Source of the DNA: Hyphomicrobium nitrativorans NL23
GTDB lineage: Bacteria > Pseudomonadota > Alphaproteobacteria > Rhizobiales > Hyphomicrobiaceae
DNA length: 64,000 nt
Assembly: GCF_000503895.1 (NCBI RefSeq)
Contig: NC_022997.1
Coordinates: 1,384,501-1,448,500 of the forward strand
Direction of reading: 5' to 3'
The position numbers and the translations under genes are program-made. The notes beneath the pieces were generated by a model, which saw only the letters and a list, made by a program, of their open reading frames with translations, was not told the origin of the DNA and did not search any database. The number at the start of each line of letters is the position of its first letter. Positions within the stretch are counted from its first letter, which is position 1. Below, in pieces: positions 29,233-38,784 of the stretch.

Positions 29233-29955
29233 TCAGGGCAGCGTGATGCTGGCCGTGAACACGAAGCGCTCGTCGGCAAGGCCGTCGTTCGAGATGTCCG
29301 TGTCCCAGTAGCGGAAGTCGAAGGTGAACTTGTCGACGGCCAGAGCAAGACCGGCGTTCCAGTAGGTGTATTCCCCACCGCCGAAGTTTTCGGTCCAGCC
29401 GACGAGGCCGCTCAGGGTCGGCGTAAAGACGCCAACGGAGGGCAACTCGTAAGCAAGCGTACCTTCGACCGTCGAAGCTTCGTCGGAGTTGCTCTGGTCC
29501 GGCACGTAGTAGTAGGCGGGCGAGAACGTCAGGTTTTTGACGGGCGACCAGTCGAAGGCGGCCTTCAGCTCGATAACGTCGCTGTCGCCGGAGTTATCGG
29601 CCCAAGGATAGAAGTAGTAAACGATGCCGAAGTCGAAGGTTACCGGGCCGAGAACCGGCTTGATGCCCGTGTAGAAGTTAAGCTCGACGGGTTCGTAGCC
29701 CTGGCCGTCGACCATGGTGCCCCAGAGGCCTGCGTACCAGATGCCGTACTCGACATCGATGGACGCCTGGAAAGCCGGATCTTCGTTGTTGAGCGAGAGG
29801 CCGCGGAAGACGTAGTCGCTGGTTCCGGTGCCGGTGACCGACCACGAGAACTCGCGGCTCTCAGCCTGGGCGGAGCCCGACAGGGCGCAAAGCGCGAGGC
29901 CCGCGGCTCCGACCGTTGCTCCGATGAATTTCTTGAATGATGCTGATGTCGACAT
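29233..29955 (-). CDS. TorF family putative porin
   Basis: 240-residue predicted outer-membrane barrel, second of a tandem pair. I chose the ATG at 29955 (MSTSASFKKF), which begins a good signal peptide cleaved near AQAES; upstream in-frame sequence is not conserved in character. Shared features with the neighbour: SWSVTGTGTSDYVFRGLS, YGIWYAGLWG, TGIKPVLGPVTFDFG and a C-terminal strand ending VFTASITLP. Its own terminator follows at 29176-29205, so the two copies are probably transcribed separately. Confidence 0.86.
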   Translation of the reverse strand: MSTSASFKKFIGATVGAAGLALCALSGSAQAESREFSWSVTGTGTSDYVFRGLSLNNEDPAFQASIDVEYGIWYAGLWGTMVDGQGYEPVELNFYTGIKPVLGPVTFDFGIVYYFYPWADNSGDSDVIELKAAFDWSPVKNLTFSPAYYYVPDQSNSDEASTVEGTLAYELPSVGVFTPTLSGLVGWTENFGGGEYTYWNAGLALAVDKFTFDFRYWDTDISNDGLADERFVFTASITLP

Positions 29956-30428
29956 CGTACCTCTCAACCCCCAAATGATCCCACGCCCGAATTCTCTCTG
30001 GCGCCCGCGTCCCGATCCCGGCTCCCCTGTCCGGGTGCCCACCGAAGATCAGCGTGCCGACCCAACGGCGCTGCTGATCTAAAAAAACGGAAACTCAGGT
30101 CGAAGTACAAGTCAGAACACGTCCAAGAGGTGCGCGGGCAAAAGGGGTGTCTCATCTTCGCAACTTTGGTCCCGATCTGGTCATGTCTTGCTCAAAAACC
30201 GCCCGTTGAGCAGGCATTTGCTGTCAGGTCGTGTAAGAAAACCGGGCAGTAACTGCCTAAAATTTGTGCGCCCCTCGTTGGGAAATCGATTCGCGTCGAT
30301 TGAGCACCTCTTCCCCGCGACTCGTTTTCGATGCAGGAAGACCTCATCGGCTTCTCAGGGACGGGCGGGCGAGCGCTTAATCTCGTGTTTGCGTCCTCTC
30401 CGGGATCAACTCATCAGGGATCAAGTTC
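29956..30428. other. Divergent upstream region
   Basis: Gap between the leftward porin gene and the rightward SDR gene. No gene, RNA or repeat is recognised. It should contain both promoters; no strong -35/-10 pair stands out. Confidence 0.35.
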
Positions 30429-31187
30429 ATGTCGCGTGCGATGGCGGCGTCCGCTCCCACCGTTCTCATTACGGGAAGCGCCCGGCGGATCGGGTGCGCA
30501 ATCGCGCGCGATCTCGCCCAGAACGGATGGCAGGTTTGCGTCCATTATCGCCGCTCTGCTCAAGAGGCTGAGGCGCTGGTCGAGGACATTCGGCGCGCCG
30601 GGGGGACGGCTGCTGCGGTTGCCGGAGATCTTGCGGTGGAGGCGGACGTCGCGAGCCTGGTGCCGCGCTGCACGGAAGCGCTCGGCGCACCGGTTTGCCT
30701 GATCAACAACGCGTCCGAGTTTCTCGTTGATACGGTCGCGACGATGGCGCCAGAAACATGGGACACGCATCTCGATATCAACCTCAAGGCCCCGGTGTTT
30801 CTCGCGAAATCTCTTTTCCTCGCCCTTCCGCCGGGTGCGGTTGGCAATGTGATCAACATCATCGATCAGCGGGTTTGGAAGCTCACGCCGGATTTTTTCT
30901 CCTACACCATTTCGAAAGCCGGCCTTTGGACGGCCACGCGGACGCTCGCCCAGGCTTTAGCGCCACGCGTCCGGGTGAACGCGATTGGCCCAGGTCCTGT
31001 GTTGAAGAGTGTTCACCAGACGGATGCGGACTTTGCCAAGGAAGGCGCATCGACGCTTTTGAAGCGTGGCCCGACGCCCGAGGAGATTGCCGCCGCGGTG
31101 CGCTTCATCCTGGCTTCCCCCACCCTGACGGGGCAGATGATCGCGCTCGACGGCGGGCAGCATCTGACGTGGGGCTCGGAAGAGTAG
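30429..31187 (+). CDS. SDR oxidoreductase, pteridine reductase / FolM-like
   Basis: 252-residue short-chain dehydrogenase/reductase. The cofactor motif reads TGSARRIG (residues 15-22), the TGxxxRxG form typical of pteridine reductases and FolM rather than the usual TGxxxGxG. NNAS is near residue 95 and the catalytic Tyr and Lys are in SYTISKAG near 158-162. Probable role: NADPH-dependent reduction of dihydromonapterin or dihydrofolate (inference from the motif). Members of this branch often lie near folate or pterin genes; here the neighbours do not show that. Confidence 0.8.
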   Translation: MSRAMAASAPTVLITGSARRIGCAIARDLAQNGWQVCVHYRRSAQEAEALVEDIRRAGGTAAAVAGDLAVEADVASLVPRCTEALGAPVCLINNASEFLVDTVATMAPETWDTHLDINLKAPVFLAKSLFLALPPGAVGNVINIIDQRVWKLTPDFFSYTISKAGLWTATRTLAQALAPRVRVNAIGPGPVLKSVHQTDADFAKEGASTLLKRGPTPEEIAAAVRFILASPTLTGQMIALDGGQHLTWGSEE

Positions 31188-31519
31188 CCGCGATCGCCGC
31201 TCCACGACGCCCTGGCCGCGCGGGGGCGCGCGGCGCTCGGCAGCAGGCGCCACAATTCCTCCCTCTGATCCCCCCACTCGCGCCCTAAATATGAGGGACG
31301 GGTAGGGCACGTCCTCTTCAACTGAATCACCCGTAAACCCGCTCTTAAACTTAAGGGGTTATGAACCGATGCTCGGATCGGCGGGGGCCAGACGATAGCG
31401 GCATCCGGAGCTTTCGGTCCTAAGCGTTACTCATGGTCTCGTGCGCGTGAGTGGCGAGGCGAACCGTTCCCTCGGGTGGGGATCGGCACGCTTCTGGCGC
31501 TGCGTAGAAAACCTGGGGT
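31188..31519. other. Gap upstream of the glucosaminidase pair
   Basis: No gene or RNA is supported. It is likely to hold the promoter for the two downstream secreted proteins. A GC-rich stretch follows the SDR stop, without a clear terminator. Confidence 0.35.
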
Positions 31520-31525
31520 GTGTCC

Positions 31526-32755
31526 ATGACTTGCCGATTTCGGCCCCTTCTCCTTGCCGGCGTTGCTTTGTCGGTTTCTCTCTTTCCTGCTGCCGCTTCG
31601 GCTGCCAATCTTCCGCCCATCCGCACCAGCGCGAGCAATGCGGTGGCCGAATGCGCCACGCCGGGCCGGTTGATGGCGTTCCTCAAGGAGCGCAATCCGA
31701 AACTCGATTCCCGGTACGACGAGCTTGGCAGCCACTACATGCGTCATGGCGAGGCTCTCGGCGTGCGTTGGGATTACGCGTTCTTCCAGATGATCCTGGA
31801 GACGGGCCATCTGACGTACAAGGGCGACGTGCGCGCCGATCAGAACAACTTCGCCGGTCTCGGCGCGACGGGAAAAGGTGCGCGGGGCGAACGGTTTTCC
31901 GATATTTCGACAGGCGTGCGCGCGCATCTCGAACATGTCGTGATGTATTCGGGCGAGCGGGTCGAGAACCCCGTGGCCGAGCGGACGCGCAACATTCAGG
32001 ACTGGGGCGTGCTCACCTCCTGGCAGAAGGGTTTCTCGCGGCCGATCACTTACACCGATCTTGCCAAGAAGTGGGCGCCGGGAAGCCGCCGCTACACGCG
32101 TGACATGCAGACGATTGCCACGCGTTTCTTCGAAGGGCCTTGCCGCGAGCCCGATCCGAGGCCGGAACTGGTTGCCGAGATCCGCGGCACGAGCGGGCAA
32201 GCCGTCGCGCATAAGAGCGCGCCGCCAGAGACAACGGTCAGCACGCTTCCGAGCGCGCCCGAGGCCAAACCCGACGTTGTCGCGAAGGTCGAGAAAAAGC
32301 CGCCCCAGGTGCAGACGGCTTCCATGACGCCGTCCGTCACGCTGCTCAATCCGAGCGAGGCCGACGAGCCTGTGAAGGCCGTGGAGGCTTCCGTTTCCGT
32401 CGTCGAGGAGGCCGTTGCGACGGTCGACGATCAGGCAACGGTCGAGGTCGCGGCGCTGCCCAGCGGTGCCGCCGCAGGTGCGGCCGTCACGCCGCAGAAG
32501 GATGCGCCACCTGCCAAGGCCAAAGGGAGTTGCCGCGTCTGGACGGCAAGCTACGGCGGCAGCAAGGCGATCATCATCAAGGCCGTCCAGGATGCGACGA
32601 CCAACTATACGGTTCTGGATGTGAACGAGGGCGCGGAGAAGCGCGAGGCGGACGCCTACATCAACGCATACGCCAAGGGCGGGGCGTCGGTCGGCGAGTT
32701 TTCAAGTCAGTCGCAGGCTCTCGAAAAGGCCTTCGAACTGTGTCCGGAGGGGTGA
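31526..32755 (+). CDS. Secreted glucosaminidase-like protein (first of tandem pair)
   Basis: 409-residue exported protein with a signal peptide (residues about 1-27, ending ASAANL). The globular domain (about 35-210) resembles the GH73/Bax-type glucosaminidase fold, with a likely catalytic glutamate in RWDYAFFQMILETGHL and the conserved QNNFAGLG, followed by a D-I-S-T-G-V-x-A-H segment. A low-complexity P/E/V linker follows, then a C-terminal domain of about 75 residues with two cysteines (SCRVWTASYGGSK...LCPEG). It probably acts on peptidoglycan or a related glycan in the envelope (inference). A GTG at 31520 is an alternative start. The paralogue at 32762 follows 6 bp later. Confidence 0.8.
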   Translation: MTCRFRPLLLAGVALSVSLFPAAASAANLPPIRTSASNAVAECATPGRLMAFLKERNPKLDSRYDELGSHYMRHGEALGVRWDYAFFQMILETGHLTYKGDVRADQNNFAGLGATGKGARGERFSDISTGVRAHLEHVVMYSGERVENPVAERTRNIQDWGVLTSWQKGFSRPITYTDLAKKWAPGSRRYTRDMQTIATRFFEGPCREPDPRPELVAEIRGTSGQAVAHKSAPPETTVSTLPSAPEAKPDVVAKVEKKPPQVQTASMTPSVTLLNPSEADEPVKAVEASVSVVEEAVATVDDQATVEVAALPSGAAAGAAVTPQKDAPPAKAKGSCRVWTASYGGSKAIIIKAVQDATTNYTVLDVNEGAEKREADAYINAYAKGGASVGEFSSQSQALEKAFELCPEG

Positions 32756-32761
32756 TCGGAC

Positions 32762-34213
32762 GTGAAGAGCGTATTCTGCCGTAAAGTATTTCCGTTCTGC
32801 GTCTCCGTGCTCGTCGGCGCCGCGCTTGCCGGCGTGCTCGGCGGGGAGGCGCTCGCACAGGCGGCAAGGTCGCCGGAAATTCGATTGTCGCAGCGGAACG
32901 CCGTGCCTCAGTGCGTGACGCCGGATCGGCTGATGGCGTTTCTCCGCCAGCGGAACGGCAACCTCGATCCGCGTTTCAAGACCATCGCCCATTACTATCG
33001 CCAACACGGCGAAGCTTGGCGCGTGCGCTGGGACTACGCGTTTTTCCAGATGGCGATCGAGACCAACTTTCTCAGCTATCGGCGTCCCAACGGAAAAATG
33101 GGCGACGTCGATCCGCGCCAGAACAATTTCGCGGGCATCGGCACGACAGGCGGCGGCGTGCCGGGAGACAGCTTTCCGGACGTGAGCACGGGCGTGCTGG
33201 GGCAGATCCAGCATCTCGTCGTGTATTCGGGCGAGCAGGTCGGCGAACCCGTCGCTTCGCGCACGCGGCTCAAGCAACACCACATCCTGGCTCTGTCGCG
33301 GAAGCTGAACAGGCCCGTGCTGTTTTCCGATCTCGCGCGGCGCTGGGCGGTCGATCCGAAGTATGCGAGTTCGATCGAGTGGGTGGCTGGGCGCTATCGG
33401 GAGCAGTTCTGCCGGGGCAGCGACAACGTTTCGGACGAGGTCGAAATTCTGCCGTGGCATCGCGGGCCTTCGCAACGCACGGGCGATGCCGGAAAGCCGC
33501 GCAATGTCGCTGCGCTGGAGTTGCCGAAGCCGAAAGGGACGGTTGCGATTTCGACAGTCGAGGAGAGCGGCGACGCCTTGGAGCCGGATTCGACGCAGGC
33601 CGTCGATGCTCTGCCCGCGCCGACATCGGCAGAAAGCGATGCCGCTGCGATCGAAACCGCGTCGGTTGACGCGCCTTCCGTGTTTGCCCTGTTCTCGCCT
33701 CCTGCCGGGTTTGCCGGAGCGCTGACGCCGGAAGCGGTTGCGAGCCGCGATCTGCCGCAGCCGGTCCTCGACGCGAGCGCGACCGCGCAGGCAGATGCGC
33801 GCGACGCGTCCGAAGTGCCGGTCGTTTCCGAAGCGCCGGCCGATCCGCAGGCGGTCGCGGGTGCGTCCGTTGGCGGGTTTCTGATTGCAGGGGCTTCCTC
33901 GGCGTCCGATGCCAAGCCGGCATTCGATCCGCCTTCGGGCCTTGGTATGAAGCCGCCGCCGGCTCCCGTGGCGCAAACAGGGGGCTGCGTGGTGGAGACG
34001 GCGACGTTCGGCGGGCAGACGACGGTGCTTGTGCGGACGCCCAAGGGCGACGCGATGCATTACGTCGCGCTGTCCGTTCTCGACGGCTTCGAGGATACGA
34101 TGACGAAGAGCTTTCTTTCGGCGCAGCCGAACGGAGGCGAGGCGGTGGGCACATATCTCTCGCGCGACGAAGCGCTCAAGCAGGCCCGGACGCTCTGTCC
34201 CGACGGGGGCTGA
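32762..34213 (+). CDS. Secreted glucosaminidase-like protein (second of tandem pair)
   Basis: 483-residue paralogue of the preceding gene, starting with GTG. It has a signal peptide (residues about 1-34, ending ALAQA), a glucosaminidase-like domain with RWDYAFFQMAIETNFL and QNNFAGIG, a long low-complexity A/P/S/E linker (about 230-395), and a C-terminal domain with GGCVVETATFGGQT and a final LCPDGG. The linker is much longer than in the first copy while both ends are conserved, typical of tandem duplication followed by linker drift. Confidence 0.8.
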   Translation: MKSVFCRKVFPFCVSVLVGAALAGVLGGEALAQAARSPEIRLSQRNAVPQCVTPDRLMAFLRQRNGNLDPRFKTIAHYYRQHGEAWRVRWDYAFFQMAIETNFLSYRRPNGKMGDVDPRQNNFAGIGTTGGGVPGDSFPDVSTGVLGQIQHLVVYSGEQVGEPVASRTRLKQHHILALSRKLNRPVLFSDLARRWAVDPKYASSIEWVAGRYREQFCRGSDNVSDEVEILPWHRGPSQRTGDAGKPRNVAALELPKPKGTVAISTVEESGDALEPDSTQAVDALPAPTSAESDAAAIETASVDAPSVFALFSPPAGFAGALTPEAVASRDLPQPVLDASATAQADARDASEVPVVSEAPADPQAVAGASVGGFLIAGASSASDAKPAFDPPSGLGMKPPPAPVAQTGGCVVETATFGGQTTVLVRTPKGDAMHYVALSVLDGFEDTMTKSFLSAQPNGGEAVGTYLSRDEALKQARTLCPDGG

Positions 34214-34237
34214 TTCCTGCCTTTTGCGACGGGATGC

Positions 34238-35203
34238 TTAGGGGGCGGGCGCTAGATATTTGAGGGCGGCCGACGAGACGGCGCCGCCCACGACGCACGG
34301 AATTCCGAACTGGACCTGCCCCGTTGCCGCGGCGGCCACGCAGCCGAGCGCGAACGTCGTCTGCCCGACCTGGCCCCACCATGCGAAATTGCGGGAGCTT
34401 TCCGGCCCTCTCGCCTTCAACTCCTCGACGGCTGCGACGGCCTCTTTGCGGATCTTGCCCGTCTCGAACGTCTCGGCGGCTTCGATCACCTCGCGCAACG
34501 GCGTTCGCACGTCGTCGGGCTGGCGGTTCATCTCGTCGTGCAGGATGTCGAGCAGATCCTTCTCGCGGGAGGCATTCGTCGCAAGCGTCCATTTCGACAT
34601 GGAGCCGATGGTGAGTTTCTCGACGCTGTTCTTGTCCGTGCTCCATGCGAGTGTCGCGACGATGCGGCGGACGGGCTCGGGGTTGCCGGTTGCGAAGTAG
34701 TTGCCCCAGAGCAAGTCGATCACGTAGCCGTCGTCGGGTTCGAGTTCGGCAAGCGTCTTGCCGTCGCCGTAGAGGTATTTTCGGATCAGGACCATGCGCG
34801 CGGGCATCCGCTCGACGAACAGGCCGAGCAGGCCTTTCCAATCGGGCAGACCCGAATAGGCGATGGCGCGGATGAGAACGACTTGATCCTCGGGCGGCAT
34901 CGGGAACATGCGGGCGACCAGACGCTCGGCGCGTTCCGGGTTGGCGCCGATGACACCTCCGATGAAGCCGATGTAGACGCCGGCCGAGTCAAGCTCGCGA
35001 AATAGACCGAGGTTGCCCATTGCGCGGACCATGTCGGGCAGTTTGTCGGGCGTTGGAGCCTGGCGGTAATCGTTGATCCATTTCAGGATCTGTTCGGAGC
35101 GGGTGATTTCCGGCTGCGTTGGAGCTGCCCGTTTGCTCCGATCCTGAGCGAGGGCAGGGGTCAGCAGCAGGGTGGCAACCAGGACTGAAAGTACAACTCG
35201 CAT
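34238..35203 (-). CDS. Exported hypothetical protein
   Basis: 321-residue protein from the ATG at 35203, which begins a short signal peptide (VLSVLVATLLLTPALAQD). The mature part is helical with several repeats of the form W-x2-G-L-x-G-L-F-x-E-R and ends in a hydrophobic, alanine-rich tail (TTFALGCVAAAATGQ, GGAVSSAALKYLA) that could insert into a membrane. No named family is recognised. It faces away from uvrC and converges on the glucosaminidase pair. Confidence 0.7.
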   Translation of the reverse strand: MRVVLSVLVATLLLTPALAQDRSKRAAPTQPEITRSEQILKWINDYRQAPTPDKLPDMVRAMGNLGLFRELDSAGVYIGFIGGVIGANPERAERLVARMFPMPPEDQVVLIRAIAYSGLPDWKGLLGLFVERMPARMVLIRKYLYGDGKTLAELEPDDGYVIDLLWGNYFATGNPEPVRRIVATLAWSTDKNSVEKLTIGSMSKWTLATNASREKDLLDILHDEMNRQPDDVRTPLREVIEAAETFETGKIRKEAVAAVEELKARGPESSRNFAWWGQVGQTTFALGCVAAAATGQVQFGIPCVVGGAVSSAALKYLAPAP

Positions 35204-35357
35204 AGGGCCTCGCCTCCCGGATGCAGCCGGGTGCTGGTCGTGATTGCGCGCATCGTTTCGATTTTCGGCCCAAGGGCACCAAAGTCCTGGGCGGTTTTGT
35301 GGCAGGAGGTCCGGCGCGGCGCTTGACGGGGCGGGTTTCGCCGCCAATGTTCGGCCC

Positions 35358-37364
35358 ATGTCAGACACCGACGACACCTCCCACGACCGTCCGGCTTCTG
35401 CGCCGCCGGGCGCGGAAGAGGCGTTGGCGCTTGCCGCCGTCAAAACGGGGCCGGAGGTCATTCAGGGCTATCTGAAGACGCTGGGCACGGGCCCCGGCGT
35501 CTATCGGATGCTGGATCCGGCCGGGACCGTCGTCTACGTCGGCAAGGCGCGGAACCTCAAGGCGCGCGTGACGAGCTATACGCGGCTTGCGGGGCTTGCG
35601 AACCGCACGTTGCGCATGATCCAGTCCACGGCGTCGATGGAGTTCGTGTCGGTCCGTACGGAAGCGGAAGCGCTGCTGCTGGAAGCGAACCTCATCAAGC
35701 GTTTCCGTCCGCGCTTCAACGTGACGCTGCGCGACGACAAGTCGTTTCCCTACATCCTGATCCGGCGCGATCAGGATGCGCCGCAGATCCTCAAGCACCG
35801 CGGCGCACGGACGATCAAAGGCGAATATTTCGGGCCGTTCGCGTCTGCGGGCGCGGTCAATCGCACCATCAACATGCTGGAGCGGGCGTTCCTGCTGAGG
35901 TCGTGCTCGGATTCGGTTTACGAGAGCCGCACGCGGCCATGCCTGCTGCACCAGATCAAACGATGCGCGGCGCCATGCACCGGAGAAATCAGCCTCGAAG
36001 ATTACAGTCTACTCGTGGACGAAGCCGTGCGCTTCCTGCGCGGCGAAAGCCAATCGGTGCGGGAGATGTACCAACGGCTGATGGAAGAAGCGGCGGAGAA
36101 GCTCGAATTCGAGCGGGCGGCGATGCTGCGCAACCGGCTTTGGGCACTCGCTCACGTCACGGCCGAGCAGGCGATCAATCCGGAAGGGGTGGAGGAAGCG
36201 GATGTCTTCGCCGCCTATCAGGAAGGCGGGCAGACGTGCATCCAAGTGTTCTTCTTCCGTGTGGGGCAGAACTGGGGCAATCGCGCCTATTATCCGAAGG
36301 CCGACCGTTCGCTTGCGGTCGAAGAGGTGCTCGATAGCTTCATCGCGCAGTTTTACGACGACAAGCCGGTGCCGCGGCTGGTTCTGCTTTCGCACGAGAT
36401 CGCCAACCGGGATGTGCTTGCGGACGCGCTGTCCATCAAGGCCGACAGGCGTATCGAGATCCGGGTGCCGCAGCGGGGCGTGAAGTCCGGGATCGTCGAG
36501 CACGCGCTTTCCAATGCGCGCGAGGCGCTGGGACGGCGGCTTGCGGAAAGCTCGTCGCAGCGGATGCTGCTCGCGGCCCTCGGAGAACGTTTCGGATTGT
36601 CGCGGGCCCCAAGGCGCGTCGAAGTTTTCGACATGAGCCACATCATGGGCACCAATGCGGTGGGCGCGATGATCGTGGCGGGGCCGGACGGGTTCGCGAA
36701 AAACGCCTACCGGAAATTCAACATCCGTTCCGAGACGCTGACGCCGGGCGACGACTACGGGATGATGCGGGAGGTGCTGGAGCGGCGGTTTCGGCGGCTT
36801 GCGGAGAACGAGGCGGAGGCTCCGCCCGAGACATCCTCCGAGGCGCTTTGGGAGCATGTCGCCGAAGAAGGCGGTGTCGTCGAGGAGGAGGACACTGGTG
36901 TATTCCCGGATCGCCCCGATCTCGTGCTCGTCGACGGCGGCGCGGGGCAGCTCACCGTTGCACGCGAGGTGCTGGCCGAACTCGGACTGACCGACATTCC
37001 GGTTGCAGGTGTGGCGAAGGGGCCGGATCGCGATGCGGGCCGGGAGCATTTCCACATTCCGGGGCGGGCGTTCTTCATGCTCGAACCGCGCGATCCGGTT
37101 CTCTATTTCGTGCAGCGGCTGCGGGACGAAGCGCATCGGTTCGCCATCGGCACGCATCGGGCGAAGCGCGCGAAGTCGCTCGGCGCAAATCCGCTCGACG
37201 AGATCGCGGGCATCGGGCCCACGCGCAAGCGGGCGTTGCTCAAGCACTTCGGGTCGGCAAAGGCGGTGTCGCGTGCAGGCGTCGAGGATTTGCAGGCGGT
37301 GGCCGGGATCTCGGCCGAGATGGCGCGAAAGATTTACGATTTCTTCCACGAGCGCCGAGTTTGA
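35358..37364 (+). CDS. uvrC: UvrABC system protein C
   Basis: 668-residue nucleotide excision repair endonuclease that makes both incisions around a lesion. An N-terminal GIY-YIG domain ([12 protein letters not shown], then [17 protein letters not shown], about residues 45-75), a UVR domain that contacts UvrB near 215-250, the RNase H-like C-terminal nuclease with [16 protein letters not shown] and [12 protein letters not shown], and tandem HhH elements near the end ([17 protein letters not shown]). I chose the ATG at 35358; a proline- and alanine-rich tail precedes the conserved domain. Confidence 0.96.
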   Translation: MSDTDDTSHDRPASAPPGAEEALALAAVKTGPEVIQGYLKTLGTGPGVYRMLDPAGTVVYVGKARNLKARVTSYTRLAGLANRTLRMIQSTASMEFVSVRTEAEALLLEANLIKRFRPRFNVTLRDDKSFPYILIRRDQDAPQILKHRGARTIKGEYFGPFASAGAVNRTINMLERAFLLRSCSDSVYESRTRPCLLHQIKRCAAPCTGEISLEDYSLLVDEAVRFLRGESQSVREMYQRLMEEAAEKLEFERAAMLRNRLWALAHVTAEQAINPEGVEEADVFAAYQEGGQTCIQVFFFRVGQNWGNRAYYPKADRSLAVEEVLDSFIAQFYDDKPVPRLVLLSHEIANRDVLADALSIKADRRIEIRVPQRGVKSGIVEHALSNAREALGRRLAESSSQRMLLAALGERFGLSRAPRRVEVFDMSHIMGTNAVGAMIVAGPDGFAKNAYRKFNIRSETLTPGDDYGMMREVLERRFRRLAENEAEAPPETSSEALWEHVAEEGGVVEEEDTGVFPDRPDLVLVDGGAGQLTVAREVLAELGLTDIPVAGVAKGPDRDAGREHFHIPGRAFFMLEPRDPVLYFVQRLRDEAHRFAIGTHRAKRAKSLGANPLDEIAGIGPTRKRALLKHFGSAKAVSRAGVEDLQAVAGISAEMARKIYDFFHERRV

Positions 37365-37605
37365 ATCACGTGTTGTCGATTCCTTAGGTCCATCAGCACT
37401 GAACCCATGCTGCGAGATGCCGGATGGCCGATCCGCCGCACCAATGGCGTTGTATTTTTCCTCTTTATCAATGCTTTGAACATCCTTTTTAAACCGCTTG
37501 AGATCATAGTCGAAGGTCCGCGGGGAGGATGGGTTTCGAGCCCTGGCCGAGCCTGCGGACGCGCTCAAAAGCGCGGACCACGACGGGGAGCCAAGGACAA
37601 TCGTT

Positions 37606-38784
37606 ATGCGTACGAGTGTGGAGTTGGGAGGGCGTGGTTTGTCCCGCGCCAACAAGAATACGCGCACCGCGACTGCCAAGAAAACCGCCAGCAATGCGTC
37701 GAAGGCGCGGGGGGGCGGCCGAACGGCGGGGGATCAGGCGAAGGCCAAGCGCACCAAGCCGCGCGGCCGCAAAGAGGCGCCTCTCGGTACGCTGCCGATC
37801 CTTTACATGCTTTCTCCGCAGAAATTCATGAGCCCGTTCGACTGCAACATGGCGGTCGATTCCGGTTTCAAGGTTGTGCTTCCGTACGACAACGTTGCTG
37901 TCGGCGATGTCGCGGGGCTGGTTCAAGATGCCATCTTCTCGCGTCCGCCGGGCGCCCGGACGGGTGTATTCATCGGCGGCAAGGACGTCACGCTCGCGCT
38001 TGATATGATGAAAGCGGCGCGTGCGGCGATGGTGCCGTCGTTCGAGGTGTCGGTGTTTGCCGATCCGGGCGGTTCGTTCACGACAGCGGCTGCCATGGTC
38101 GCCTGCGTCGAGCGCGTGCTTAACCAGAATTACGGCCGGGGCCTGAAGGGGCTCCGCGTCACGGTGTTCGGCGCGATGGGCGTCGTCGGGTTTTCTTCTG
38201 CCGTTGTCGCGGCCCTCGAAGGTGCGAAGGTGCGCATTGTGGCGCACGACACGCTGGAGCCGCTCGAAGAGCTGGCGCGGTTGGCCAAGGAGCAGTTCGG
38301 TGCCGAGCTGGAGCCGGTCGCCGGGCAGACGGATACGCTCAAGAGCACGTTGCTTGCGGTGTCCGATGTCGTGCTCACGGCGGGGCCTGCGGGAGTAAAC
38401 ATTCTGCCGCGGCTTCTGCTGTCGCGCGCGCCGGGCGTTCTGGTCGCGGCGGACGTCAACGCGGTCAGCCCGTTCGGGATCGAGGGCATGGATCTGTTCA
38501 TGAACGGTGTGCCGCTTCCGGGCTGTTCGACGCTTGGCGTCGGCGCACTCGCGATCGGTGACGTGAAATATAAAACCCAGGCCGGTCTTTTCCGGCGCAT
38601 GATCGCCAGCAAAGAGCCGCTCGATCTCGATTTCCGCCATGCGTTCGAGTTGGCGCGGGAGATCGTGACCGAGCAGGCCGCGAACAAGCGGGCGCCGAAG
38701 GCTGCGGCGGCGAAGCCCCGCAAGGCGAAGACACGCCGGCCCAGGGGCCGCGCTGCCGAAACCGTCGCGCTGACGGCGGCTTGA
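37606..38784 (+). CDS. mtdB: Methylene-tetrahydromethanopterin dehydrogenase, MtdB-like, with basic tails
   Basis: 392-residue enzyme. The core (about residues 66-350) matches MtdB: MLSPQKFMSPFDCNMAVDSG, then FSRPPGARTGVFIGGKD, FADPGGSFTTAAAMVA and PGVLVAADVNAVSPFGIEG. It oxidises methylene-H4MPT with NAD(P) in the formaldehyde oxidation route of methylotrophs. Unusually, a K/R/A/T-rich N-terminal extension of about 65 residues and a histone-H1-like C-terminal tail (KRAPKAAAAKPRKAKTRRP) flank the core. The AAGGAC site about 8 bases before the ATG at 37606 supports this start; no start codon lies nearer the core. Confidence 0.88.
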   Translation: MRTSVELGGRGLSRANKNTRTATAKKTASNASKARGGGRTAGDQAKAKRTKPRGRKEAPLGTLPILYMLSPQKFMSPFDCNMAVDSGFKVVLPYDNVAVGDVAGLVQDAIFSRPPGARTGVFIGGKDVTLALDMMKAARAAMVPSFEVSVFADPGGSFTTAAAMVACVERVLNQNYGRGLKGLRVTVFGAMGVVGFSSAVVAALEGAKVRIVAHDTLEPLEELARLAKEQFGAELEPVAGQTDTLKSTLLAVSDVVLTAGPAGVNILPRLLLSRAPGVLVAADVNAVSPFGIEGMDLFMNGVPLPGCSTLGVGALAIGDVKYKTQAGLFRRMIASKEPLDLDFRHAFELAREIVTEQAANKRAPKAAAAKPRKAKTRRPRGRAAETVALTAA

